17,141 nucleotides of DNA. It comes from an uncultured Lachnospiraceae bacterium (GTDB lineage: Bacteria; Bacillota; Clostridia; Lachnospirales; Lachnospiraceae). Each line of letters opens with the position of its first letter. Positions within the stretch are counted from its first letter, which is position 1. The notes beneath the pieces are model-generated. The model had not been told where the DNA came from and made no database searches. It saw nothing but the letters and a program-made list of their open reading frames with translations. Location of the stretch: NCBI GenBank assembly GCA_937915975.1, contig CALGGL010000145.1, forward strand, positions 1-17,141, in the 5' to 3' direction. This document shows positions 1 through 9,052 of the stretch, in pieces. The translations under genes were made by a program, and so were the position numbers.

Positions 1-11
1 TACGGTGCTGT

Positions 12-50
12 GGGAGGTCGGTAGATAAAATAATTATCTACCTCCTACCC
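12..50. other. Inverted repeat / RNA hairpin upstream of the kinase gene
   Basis: GGTAGATAA (20-28) pairs perfectly with TTATCTACC (34-42) around a 5-nt AT loop. Outer GGG (12-14) and CCC (48-50) plus AGG/CCT pairs extend the stem with small bulges. No U-run follows, so it is not a convincing intrinsic terminator on the plus strand. It sits about 30 nt before the kinase start and could be an operator, a 5' leader structure, or the end of an upstream gene lying outside the window. Confidence 0.5.
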
Positions 51-79
51 GATTGAATTTAATCAGAATAGGAGAGTAG

Positions 80-1342
80 TTGGTGTCTTATTATACTGCT
101 ATTATTTTGATGTCATGGATAGCCCTTGGTGTTCTGTGTATATCGATTCATGAGAATTATCGAATTTCAAAAAAAGACAAAAGAATGCTTTATCTTACGT
201 GTGTGCTTATAGCAGTATCGGCACTTGCGGAGTGGCTGGGAGAGCGGTTTAGCGGAGACACATCTGTTCCCACATGGTTACTTCGTATGACAAAATGTGC
301 GGATTATACTTTAACGCCGATAGTAGGAGGAGCATTTATCGCCCAATTCCATAGCAATAGCATAAGAGTAAAATTGATAAAGTGGGTTTTGGTAGTTAAC
401 AGTGTATTTCAGGTGACAGCATGCTTCAATAACTGGATGATAATCATAGATGATGAAAATAATTACATACACGGACCGCTTTATCCGATCTATATGACAT
501 TTTATCTTGTAATAACTGCATTGATTGCGATAGAGTTTGCGGTTTACGGAAGACATTTCAGACGTCAAAACAGAGGCTCCTTGTACGCAACGATGTTTCT
601 TGTGTTTTTCGGAATATTTATCCAGGAGATTTTTGGTGGTGAGATAAGAACAGCATATATATCCCTTACACTGGGAATGACAGCACTTTATATACACAAT
701 GCTGAATTCTCACAGATTGTTGCGGACGATACTATAAGGACGCAGGAGTTTCAGATACTTGTAAATCAGATACAGCCGCATTTTATGTTTAACTGTCTTT
801 CAGTTATAAGGGAAACCTATCATGAGAATGTTGAAAATGGTGATAAGGCCATCACACAGTTTGCAAAATACCTCCGTCACAATATGGACTCGCTGATTGG
901 AAAACAGATAGTTTCATTTTCGGAAGAATTGGAACATGTAAAAGGCTATGTTTCACTACAGAAGCTTCGATTTGGTGATGAGCTTGATGTAAGATATGAG
1001 TTTGAATGTACGGACTTTTCGCTGCCGACACTTACACTCCAGCCAATTGTTGAAAATGCCATAACATACGGTGTGAGAAAACAGCGTGAGCATATAGGAA
1101 TTGTTACGGTACAAACACATGATTATAAAGACCGTGTCGAAGTTGTCGTAAATGACAATGGTCCCGGTTTTGATTATAAAGATATAAAAGAAGATGATAA
1201 AACCTCTCATATCGGAATAACCAATGTAAAAGAACGTTTGCGCCATGCATGTGGCGGCGAGCTTATTATAGATTCCGTACCGGGAGAGGGAACTACCGTA
1301 ACAATAATCATCCCAAAAAATCAAGGGGAGGTTAATAGATAA
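80..1342 (+). CDS. LytS-like sensor histidine kinase (membrane)
   Basis: Predicted membrane sensor kinase that autophosphorylates on His and passes phosphate to the regulator encoded next. Residues 1-206 hold about six or seven hydrophobic segments (roughly 4-24, 36-54, 98-116, 134-156, 168-186, 190-206). The His_kinase (LytS/YehU-type) box QIQPHFMFN carries the likely phospho-acceptor His234. The ATPase domain shows the N box PIVENA (Asn326), the G1 box DNGPGF (359-364), HIGITNVKERL (from 377) and PGEGTTV near the C terminus. The start is non-ATG: TTG at 80 or, with better spacing from AGGAGAG (70-76), GTG at 83. The stop is 1 nt before the regulator ATG, so the pair is a translationally coupled operon. 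The sensed signal is unknown; no extracytoplasmic ligand domain is visible. Confidence 0.88.
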   Translation: MVSYYTAIILMSWIALGVLCISIHENYRISKKDKRMLYLTCVLIAVSALAEWLGERFSGDTSVPTWLLRMTKCADYTLTPIVGGAFIAQFHSNSIRVKLIKWVLVVNSVFQVTACFNNWMIIIDDENNYIHGPLYPIYMTFYLVITALIAIEFAVYGRHFRRQNRGSLYATMFLVFFGIFIQEIFGGEIRTAYISLTLGMTALYIHNAEFSQIVADDTIRTQEFQILVNQIQPHFMFNCLSVIRETYHENVENGDKAITQFAKYLRHNMDSLIGKQIVSFSEELEHVKGYVSLQKLRFGDELDVRYEFECTDFSLPTLTLQPIVENAITYGVRKQREHIGIVTVQTHDYKDRVEVVVNDNGPGFDYKDIKEDDKTSHIGITNVKERLRHACGGELIIDSVPGEGTTVTIIIPKNQGEVNR

Positions 1343-1343
1343 A

Positions 1344-2147
1344 ATGCTGATATTTGTAATTGATGATGAACAGCCTTTACTTAACTCTGCAAGGTGTATA
1401 ATAGGAGAGGCGGCACCCGATGCCGAGATAGTGACATTTAATGATGCTCTTGATGCGATTAATCATATAATCGAAAAGGGACAGAAGCCGGATGTGGTTT
1501 TCAGCGATATAGAGATGCCGGGGATAGACGGACTTGATCTGGCGGTAAGACTAAAGAGCCTTTCGCCGGAGACAAGAGTGGTATTTGTGACCGGTTATCT
1601 GAAGTACGCAGTCGATGCATTTAAAGTGCGTGCGCAGGGGTATATCATGAAGCCTCTTTCCGTTGAAGATGTAGTCGATGAACTTGCAGCTATTCCACAA
1701 AAAGAGGTTATAAAACACGATAAACTGTTTGTGCGCTGCTTTGGACATTTTGAAGTGTTCTGGCAGGGTGAACCGCTTATATTTCAGAGAAAGAAGACTA
1801 AAGAGATGCTGGCATTTCTGGTTGATCGTGAGGGCGCAACCTGTACTGCTTCCGAGATTGCAGGTTCGCTCTGGGAAGAGAGAATGGATGCAAAGAAAGC
1901 AGGACAAAATGTGCGAAACCTTATCAGTGATTTAAAAAATACTCTTACTCAGATAGGTATGGAGGATGTGCTGATACGAGACAGGCAGCAGGTGGCAATT
2001 CGACGCGATATGATAGACTGTGACTACTACAATATGCTCGCAGGCGATATGGCATGGTTAAATGCATATAAGGGAGAATATATGGTAGACTACAGCTGGG
2101 CAGAGATTACCGCCGGAAAGCTGTATTTTCGAGATGATGATAAATAA
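1344..2147 (+). CDS. Response regulator: receiver domain plus SARP-like winged helix
   Basis: Cytoplasmic transcription regulator of the upstream kinase. The receiver domain (about 1-120) has the acidic pocket Asp7/Asp8, phospho-acceptor Asp55 in FSDIEMPG, Thr83 in FVTGY and Lys103 in MKPLS, so all key receiver residues are present. Residues from about 128 (VRCFGHFEVFWQG...) to 267 resemble the OmpR/SARP-type winged-helix domain: a beta-rich FGxFEV start, then KKTKEMLAFLVDREG and the helix pair around ASEIAGSLWEE. LytS-like kinases are classically paired with LytTR regulators; this one has no LytTR domain. The ribosome-binding site GGGGAGG lies inside the end of the kinase gene (1325-1331). 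A terminator follows 23 nt after the stop. Targets are unknown; the large surface-protein gene next door is a reasonable but untested candidate. Confidence 0.87.
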   Translation: MLIFVIDDEQPLLNSARCIIGEAAPDAEIVTFNDALDAINHIIEKGQKPDVVFSDIEMPGIDGLDLAVRLKSLSPETRVVFVTGYLKYAVDAFKVRAQGYIMKPLSVEDVVDELAAIPQKEVIKHDKLFVRCFGHFEVFWQGEPLIFQRKKTKEMLAFLVDREGATCTASEIAGSLWEERMDAKKAGQNVRNLISDLKNTLTQIGMEDVLIRDRQQVAIRRDMIDCDYYNMLAGDMAWLNAYKGEYMVDYSWAEITAGKLYFRDDDK

Positions 2148-2170
2148 TATTATTTATTTTTATATTTATT

Positions 2171-2199
2171 AAAAACTCACGAAAATTCGTGAGTTTTTT
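2171..2199 (+). terminator. Intrinsic terminator of the two-component operon
   Basis: ACTCACGA/TCGTGAGT stem with a short A/T loop, preceded by a run of A (2171-2175) and followed by TTTTTT (2194-2199). It separates the kinase-regulator operon from the downstream surface-protein gene. The flanking A-run makes it potentially bidirectional. Confidence 0.88.
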
Positions 2200-2370
2200 G
2201 TATAAAAACAATAAATATCATCGCTTTTTGTTACGTTTATGAACGGTATATGTCTTATATTATAACAGTTATGTTAGATGGGTTTAATATGTCTATGATT
2301 ACTAATATTTGTAGGAGGTGAACTTTATTAGTAAATTAAAGGGTTTATTAAAAGAAAAAGGAGGAGAAAC

Positions 2371-5300
2371 ATGGAAGTTAAAAGAACATGGAAACGAATA
2401 ATAGCGGCGTTCCTTACGTTTGTAATGGCATTCTGCTTTATTCCGAATATTCCGGCGTTAGCTGCTGATATTGATCCTGCAACGGATGAATGGCAAAGTT
2501 ACAAAAGAGAATGTACACCTATAACTGGCGATAATGATGCTTCGCGTATATATGGTGATACAGGTACATATTCTACGCATTATTATTATGATGACAATGA
2601 ATCTGGTGACTTTGAATTGTATTTTAGAATTAATGGTAGCGACTATGGTAGAAACAACAGCAAAAATAATGTAAGTGTACAACATAATAATATTACGTTT
2701 GAAGCACACGCTAGTGGTAATGACATTTATATTAACATTACTAATGCATGGAATGGAGCTGCCGGAACTTATGAATGGTCACTTTATGAACAAGATGATG
2801 ATAATAATACAAGTAGCGATGACCCTATAACTGGTGGTACTTTTACAATTAGTCCACGTCCGGTCACTCTTCATGTGTGGCCTATAGATATGTATTATGG
2901 TGAAAATAATAAGGTCATTCAATATAAATATACGGTTGAGGGTGTTGTTCCTGGTGATTCGGCTGAATCAGTCATTGCAAATGTGTATTCGAGTGCAGAG
3001 GGAACTGTACCTGATGCCAATCATACGGTAGAAATGACAAAGCATACAGTTGGTAAGATTGATAGATATGTTGCCGGAATTAATAAAGGCAATTATTCTA
3101 TATCAGGAGTTTCAACTTCTGATAATTACTCGATTGCAAATGCTGCTGATTTTAATATTCGTCAGGTTGACTTGAGTAAAATAACGGTTTCTTTTAACGA
3201 TAAAATATCAAAAGTATATGATGGTAACGACTTTGAAGTTGCTCCTACATTTTCATATTACAATAAACCGATAACTCTGACCGAAGAAACTGATTATAAT
3301 TTTACCTGGAAGAAGGCAGGTACATCTGAAACTTTTAATGCACCTAATACAGCCGGTGAATATACTGCTATAATTACGGCTTGTGACAGTCAGACAAATA
3401 CAACAAATAATAACACTGGTTTTAATTTTACGGTAGAAAAGAAACCGATAACTATTGTTACAAAAGATCAGGGATATGTTTTTGATGGTACACCAAAGGC
3501 TAAGACAGCGCCGGGCGATTATGATATCGCTGTATTATGCGGAAGAGATAAAAATGGTGATGATATAGCAATTGATCTTGCAGAAACTGACGTCATGTCA
3601 GGATATACTTTAGTTGTCGGAGATGGTTCAGAAGATGATTTAAAGTTCAGTACTTATGTTGCTGATACAGAAGATGCTGACGGAGATGGTGATACAACTG
3701 AAAAGATTAGGGGCTCTAAAGATATTACTTTACTTGAAGACAGTATAGTAATTAATAGAAATGCAGCTTCTGAATCGGGCGATTTACCGGCAGGTACTAA
3801 TGTTACAGACAGTTACGATATAACTATAGTTTCAGAAGGAAAACTTACAATTGCTCCTAAGGAAAATGCAGGAAGCGTAGCTGCTGTTGATACAGATTCT
3901 GAATATTTTGCTAAGATTAATGATGCGGAATATGACTATGATGGCAGCAAAAAATCTTTAGATGATGTTGAATATACAAATATCGATAACGTAATATTTG
4001 CTGCAAGAGACTTAACAGTTGAATATTCTGTAGATGGCGGTAAAACATGGACTACTAAGAAGCCTTCATTTACAGATGCCGGAGTATATGAGATACAATA
4101 CAGAATTGCTCACGGTGCGGATTACAACAACGGTTATCCTAATGCAGATGTACATTGTTATGACTTGCTCTTCTCTGAAATAAAAGGAGAAGCAACTTTA
4201 ACAATAAATGGTACAGCACAAACCGATGCTTCTGTAGCTGTGTTAAATGTAAGTGAAGAATCTGAAACACCTGGTTGGACTTACGGTGATGATATTACCG
4301 GTAAGATTACTGTTAAAGATGCGACCGATGAGGATATCACAAATAAGACAGACTTTACAGGTGGTGAAGCTATAACTTACAGATATATAGCTGGTGAACA
4401 ACCGAATAGTGATGAACATCCGGACGAGAATAATAATGCTTGGAAAGCTGTAGCAGATGATGTAAATGACTCAGGTGAATGCGTAATACCTGCAGGTAAC
4501 TATTGGCTTGAAGCTACAATTCCTGCATATGGCAGTTATGCAGAGACTAAGGTTTATACTCAGTTTACAGTTGAAAAGAAAGCAATAAAAGTAGGTCTTA
4601 ACAGATTTGAAGAGACTGTTGCAGATGGTTTTACAGCTGAGGACTACAATAATACTGAATATGTAAAGAATTCTGAGAAGTATACATATGACGGAGTTGT
4701 CGGAAATGAAGATCCGTTGGATGTAGCAGTAAATCCTGACGATCCTACTGGAGGAAAATACAGCAATGTAAAAATTATTAAGAATTCAGACAATAAAGAT
4801 GCACTTGCATTTAGCAATGAGTTTGATGGAGACGAAGATATTTTTGACAACTATGTAATTACTGTAGTTGATCAAATCGGTGAAGGCGAAGATGCTATAA
4901 TAACCGACGGTCTTATAACTTTAGTTCCGGTTGATATTGATGATACTCTTAAGTCTAATAATAATAAATTTACCGGTACTGTAGGTCGCAATTTCGTAGA
5001 GTATAATGGACCTTGGCAATTAGGTGAAGATGATTCCATCTATTTCCAGTGGACAGGAGAACCGGCAGGCCCTGAAATTAATTCTTTATACCTTAAAAAG
5101 ACAAAAGTAACTGAGCCCCCACTTGAAGATAATGATAAAATTGCACTTACTGCTGACGATTATACTGCTCAGTATTTTAAGTTGGATGATGATGGTTTGA
5201 TAAGTGTTCAGCCTTTGGAGGGACTTCCGACAGATGCAGGTGATTACGTGCTTGTACTTAGCGGAAAAAATGTTAAACCTGGTTCTACCGATGAACCGGT

Positions 5301-8300
5301 AAATGCAGAGGCTAAAGTTTATGGCACAACAGAGATAAAATTCTCTATTACTGATCGTATTTTTGTTTTAGATGTTAGACCGAAAGATCGTGAATATAAG
5401 TTTAATAATACATCTGTTGAGATGGATTTAGAGCATGCAACTTTATATTCATATAATAATCAAACCGGGGACTATGATACGGTTGTAGATGGTGAATTAA
5501 AAGCAGCTATTTTAGCTGATGATAATGTAAAAAATATTACTGGCGAAATGGAAGATGACAGCGTAGGCGATAACAAACCGGTAACTGTTAATGACGGTAA
5601 AAGTGATGTTTCACTTGCAACTGATGGATATGAGAATTGTAAAGTAATTCTTCAGTGTTCTGAAGATATTAATAATGCTGAAGATTATGATCCATGTGCT
5701 GCAACTGTAACTATTACTAAAGCAAGTCTTGATGGTGCAACGTTAACAATCGGAGGTAAAAACCCTCAATCATGGCAGTACGGTGACTTTGAAAATGCAA
5801 TGGCAGAAGCCGTTTTGACACCTGCTGTTCAAAGTGCAGAAATTGATGGTGAAACTGTAGTAGATCCGACATTTGATAATACCGTAACTTATTACTATGT
5901 TGCGACATCGCTTGAATTTGACAGTGGAACTCAGGCTCTTACTTATAACAATAGTTGCAGAACCATCGAAGAGTTACAGGCATGGATTAAGAGTAATAAG
6001 GATAATGTCGGTAAGTATTGGATAAAGGCAGTTATTAGTGACGGAACAAATTATAACGGAACTACAGTCTATGCAACAGTAACTGTTAATAAGAGAAATA
6101 TTACTATAACAGCAAACGAACAATATCGTTATTACATGGATGATTATGTGGCTGATACTGTAGCAACAATGGGTACTAATAATTATACTGTTACTCATGT
6201 AAAGGATGACGGAACTGTAGTTGAAAATAAAGATGCAAACAAGCTTCTCTATAAGGCGAATGAGGGTCTTAATGCTGTTATATCGGGAAATCCAAGCTGT
6301 GCTGATGTTACTTCCGAACGTACACTTGATGTAGGCGACTACGTTATTAGTCAAGGTGACCCTGAAAATGGTGGTCTTAAAGTAGCTGAAGATTACTCAA
6401 ATAATTATGAACTTGTATTTGAAGAAGGAATATTTAGAATACTTCCGCTTCCTCTTGATAATGAGTATGATGATGAGAACTATCCAAAGAGAGAAGCTTC
6501 TGAGGACTTTGAAGTAAAAGTAAGATTAGAGAAGTCGGAATATGTATATGATGGTACAGAGAAAAATCCTCAGTTTACTGTAGTATATACAGACGGAAAT
6601 GAGTCCTATACTATACCTCAGGAACAGTATCAGTATTACTATACATTAGCCGATAAGGATTCTCAGACTACCGTAAAAAATCCTGCTGAATATAATGTAT
6701 ATGTATACAAAGCTAACGGAAAGAATAATCTGAAGGATGGACATATTACCAGAGGAGAATTCGAGATAACCAAAATTCCTGTAACGGTCAAAATTACAAT
6801 GACTCAAGATAGTACACATCCTGTTTTTGATGGGGCAACAACTACAATAAGTGATGTTACATATACCACAGAGCTTCTTTACAGACCTAGTGAAGATGGA
6901 GGCTATGAAGAGATTCCTGATTTGGATTCTTTAAGTACACTTAAAAATAAATTTGCAAATGGCCAGGATGAAGACTATATTGCACAACTTTATGCTATGG
7001 TTCTTCCAAGTACAAATGCAGGTATATATGCTTTAGGAACCGGTGAGAATAATATCAATGTATCAGATTTGAATGATTACCTCGCAAGCCAGATTGATGA
7101 TGATACACATGAGTACTGTCTTGACGATGTTATCTATGAAGGAAGATATGTTGTAGAAAAGGCTCCGCTTAATGATGCACAGGTGTCAATGGTAGAAAGT
7201 GTAGAATACACCGGTGATTATCAAAGACCGGAAGTAACTGTAACACTTACAAGAGATGGTAAAGACATACCTATAACAGACAAAGATTTAGTAATAACTT
7301 ATGGTAATAACAAAAAGGTATCTACAACAGATAGTTCGGCAGTTGTTACAATTAAGCCTTCTAATACCGGAAACTTCGTTCTTGTTGAAGAACCATCAAT
7401 AACAAAGAACTTTGAGATTACACCTAAGGTTATCACTGTAAAGAGCAATCTTGCCCTTGAGGATAAGACGTATGATGGTAATGCACAGATGAAGGTAGTC
7501 GGTGATTATGAAGCTACTGATTTCATTGAAGACGAAGAAGCTGAGCTTGTATTTACTTACGGTGATGACACAGATATCACAAATCTTAATCTTGATGGAG
7601 AAGATGTCATTGAAGTAAGTCAAGGACCGTCTGCGGGAGAAAAAGAAGAAGTAATTAATGTTGAAATTCAAGGTGAAGATGCAACCAATTATAAGTTGGA
7701 GGTAGAATATGCAGATGATGACAATGACGACAATGGTTTATTAATGCGTCCTCTTCTTCCAAACGATGAAATAACTGTTAAAGGAACCATTCTTCCTAAG
7801 GAAGTTAAAGTTGTAAGTACTCTTGCACTTACTGACAAGACTTATGACGGTTCTAAGGCAATGAAAGTTACCGGTGAAGTAACTACAACTGATTTTATTG
7901 ATGGTGATGATGTTGAGATTACCGGTGCAGATGACAGAACCGTAAATGTTGCAAATGCATCAGCAGGAGATAAGACATACACGTTTAATCTTTCACTTAC
8001 AGGTGACGATAAGGCTAATTATAAGCTCACAAATAATGCCATAACTGCAAAGGGTAAGATTAATAAGAAAGATGTAACCGCTACAAGTACATTGGCACTT
8101 GTTGATAAGGCTTATGATGGTAATACAAAGATGTCTGTAACCGGTAGTGTTAAGTTGTCGGGAGTTATCGGACAGGATGATGTTAAGGTTGCAGAATCTG
8201 ATGTGAAGACTGTAAACGTAGCAAGTCCAGAGGCCGGAGATAAGACTTATACATTTAAGTTTACACTTTCGGGCTCCGCAAAGGATAACTACAACCTTAA

Positions 8301-8928
8301 GACAACAAGCGCAACTGCGAAGGGAAAGATTATTTCAACAGGAACACTTACTGAAAAAGGTATTTACTGTATGCAGGTTAGTCCTAATATAGTTGCGGGA
8401 ATGGTTGTTGAAAAGAGCGATGCGAAAGATGTTGTAGAGTACAGATGGGAGGCTATTGATGCCGATCATCCTGAAAAAGGATGGTTTGAGGTAAGCTCAT
8501 GGAAGAAAGACAATGAATGGCTTGACTGGACTCCAAGCAAAGCAGGAAATTATGTAATAGTAGGTCATGCAAGAATTGTAGGAAATCCTAAGACTGAGGT
8601 TACATCTTCGTTCGGTACACCATACAAGGTAATTAAGGGTACAGCCCAGATGCCTAACTCGGACGGTGGTTATCTCATTGGATTAGAAACATACAATAAT
8701 CCTAACCAGTCTTACAGATATGAGATCCTTATACTTGACTGTACATTATATGCACAGGGACTTCCTGCTTGGACATATACTACAAATCCACAGACTGTTG
8801 CTTCAGGAAATGCTTTCTGGACAGTATGGCAGCCTGAATACGGATATTACTGGACATTGTTCAGAGTATATGATGCACAGGGTAACTTAGTTGATGAAGA
8901 GGTATTCGGATTCGCAAATACACAATAG
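2371..8928 (+). CDS. Giant secreted YDG/MBG-repeat surface protein (adhesin-like)
   Basis: 2185-residue exported protein. Residues 1-32 form a Sec signal peptide: basic RTWKR, hydrophobic core, then PALA before ADID. The rest is acidic and rich in Asn, Asp, Thr and Gly, built of beta-type Ig-like modules of the YDG/MBG kind. YDG or FDG motifs stand at residues 283, 371, 523, 773, 1393, 1486, 1701, 1825 and 1915. Two related WxYGD modules start at Trp636 and Trp1135. An Asp-rich loop DADGDGD (435-441) resembles calcium-binding loops. The C terminus (about 1945-2185) is a different, Trp/Tyr-rich region, possibly two related halves (EYRWEA.., YRYEIL..). No LPXTG, SLH, dockerin or C-terminal membrane segment is seen, so the means of surface attachment is unclear. 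AGGAGG (2359-2364), 6 nt before the ATG, fixes the start. A role in adhesion or surface architecture is inference. Confidence 0.85.
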   Translation: MEVKRTWKRIIAAFLTFVMAFCFIPNIPALAADIDPATDEWQSYKRECTPITGDNDASRIYGDTGTYSTHYYYDDNESGDFELYFRINGSDYGRNNSKNNVSVQHNNITFEAHASGNDIYINITNAWNGAAGTYEWSLYEQDDDNNTSSDDPITGGTFTISPRPVTLHVWPIDMYYGENNKVIQYKYTVEGVVPGDSAESVIANVYSSAEGTVPDANHTVEMTKHTVGKIDRYVAGINKGNYSISGVSTSDNYSIANAADFNIRQVDLSKITVSFNDKISKVYDGNDFEVAPTFSYYNKPITLTEETDYNFTWKKAGTSETFNAPNTAGEYTAIITACDSQTNTTNNNTGFNFTVEKKPITIVTKDQGYVFDGTPKAKTAPGDYDIAVLCGRDKNGDDIAIDLAETDVMSGYTLVVGDGSEDDLKFSTYVADTEDADGDGDTTEKIRGSKDITLLEDSIVINRNAASESGDLPAGTNVTDSYDITIVSEGKLTIAPKENAGSVAAVDTDSEYFAKINDAEYDYDGSKKSLDDVEYTNIDNVIFAARDLTVEYSVDGGKTWTTKKPSFTDAGVYEIQYRIAHGADYNNGYPNADVHCYDLLFSEIKGEATLTINGTAQTDASVAVLNVSEESETPGWTYGDDITGKITVKDATDEDITNKTDFTGGEAITYRYIAGEQPNSDEHPDENNNAWKAVADDVNDSGECVIPAGNYWLEATIPAYGSYAETKVYTQFTVEKKAIKVGLNRFEETVADGFTAEDYNNTEYVKNSEKYTYDGVVGNEDPLDVAVNPDDPTGGKYSNVKIIKNSDNKDALAFSNEFDGDEDIFDNYVITVVDQIGEGEDAIITDGLITLVPVDIDDTLKSNNNKFTGTVGRNFVEYNGPWQLGEDDSIYFQWTGEPAGPEINSLYLKKTKVTEPPLEDNDKIALTADDYTAQYFKLDDDGLISVQPLEGLPTDAGDYVLVLSGKNVKPGSTDEPVNAEAKVYGTTEIKFSITDRIFVLDVRPKDREYKFNNTSVEMDLEHATLYSYNNQTGDYDTVVDGELKAAILADDNVKNITGEMEDDSVGDNKPVTVNDGKSDVSLATDGYENCKVILQCSEDINNAEDYDPCAATVTITKASLDGATLTIGGKNPQSWQYGDFENAMAEAVLTPAVQSAEIDGETVVDPTFDNTVTYYYVATSLEFDSGTQALTYNNSCRTIEELQAWIKSNKDNVGKYWIKAVISDGTNYNGTTVYATVTVNKRNITITANEQYRYYMDDYVADTVATMGTNNYTVTHVKDDGTVVENKDANKLLYKANEGLNAVISGNPSCADVTSERTLDVGDYVISQGDPENGGLKVAEDYSNNYELVFEEGIFRILPLPLDNEYDDENYPKREASEDFEVKVRLEKSEYVYDGTEKNPQFTVVYTDGNESYTIPQEQYQYYYTLADKDSQTTVKNPAEYNVYVYKANGKNNLKDGHITRGEFEITKIPVTVKITMTQDSTHPVFDGATTTISDVTYTTELLYRPSEDGGYEEIPDLDSLSTLKNKFANGQDEDYIAQLYAMVLPSTNAGIYALGTGENNINVSDLNDYLASQIDDDTHEYCLDDVIYEGRYVVEKAPLNDAQVSMVESVEYTGDYQRPEVTVTLTRDGKDIPITDKDLVITYGNNKKVSTTDSSAVVTIKPSNTGNFVLVEEPSITKNFEITPKVITVKSNLALEDKTYDGNAQMKVVGDYEATDFIEDEEAELVFTYGDDTDITNLNLDGEDVIEVSQGPSAGEKEEVINVEIQGEDATNYKLEVEYADDDNDDNGLLMRPLLPNDEITVKGTILPKEVKVVSTLALTDKTYDGSKAMKVTGEVTTTDFIDGDDVEITGADDRTVNVANASAGDKTYTFNLSLTGDDKANYKLTNNAITAKGKINKKDVTATSTLALVDKAYDGNTKMSVTGSVKLSGVIGQDDVKVAESDVKTVNVASPEAGDKTYTFKFTLSGSAKDNYNLKTTSATAKGKIISTGTLTEKGIYCMQVSPNIVAGMVVEKSDAKDVVEYRWEAIDADHPEKGWFEVSSWKKDNEWLDWTPSKAGNYVIVGHARIVGNPKTEVTSSFGTPYKVIKGTAQMPNSDGGYLIGLETYNNPNQSYRYEILILDCTLYAQGLPAWTYTTNPQTVASGNAFWTVWQPEYGYYWTLFRVYDAQGNLVDEEVFGFANTQ
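7429..8337 (+). repeat. Three tandem YDG modules in the surface-protein gene
   Basis: Three consecutive coding modules share the pattern VxSxLALxDKxYDGxxxMxVxG, then a conserved AGxKxY/EV segment, then NYxL and a K-G-x-I boundary. They start near 7429, 7801 and 8071, with YDG at residues 1701, 1825 and 1915. The first is longer (124 versus 90 residues) because of acidic insertions. Similarity is clear at protein level and partial at DNA level, consistent with duplication of one domain. Confidence 0.82.
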
Positions 8929-8962
8929 TTTATAAGTCTGATACCTAAAGGAATAAAAAAAT

Positions 8963-8999
8963 AATAACCGAGGAGTTTTATCTCCTCGGTTATTTATTT
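8963..8999. terminator. Bidirectional terminator between convergent genes
   Basis: A 13-bp perfect stem, AATAACCGAGGAG (8963-8975) with CTCCTCGGTTATT (8982-8994), has a 6-nt loop. A T-rich tract follows on the plus strand and an A-run precedes (T-run on the minus strand). It lies 34 nt past the surface-protein stop and 58 nt beyond the stop of the convergent minus-strand gene, so it can serve both. Confidence 0.9.
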
Positions 9000-9052
9000 T
9001 TTATATGGTTACTTTATAATTATAAGGTGCTTTATAAGTTATATTTTATAAG

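Noticed and set aside
8700..8928. Cell-wall sorting signal or membrane anchor at the end of the giant protein
   Set aside because: No LPXTG-like motif, hydrophobic tail or basic end is present; the protein ends EEVFGFANTQ.
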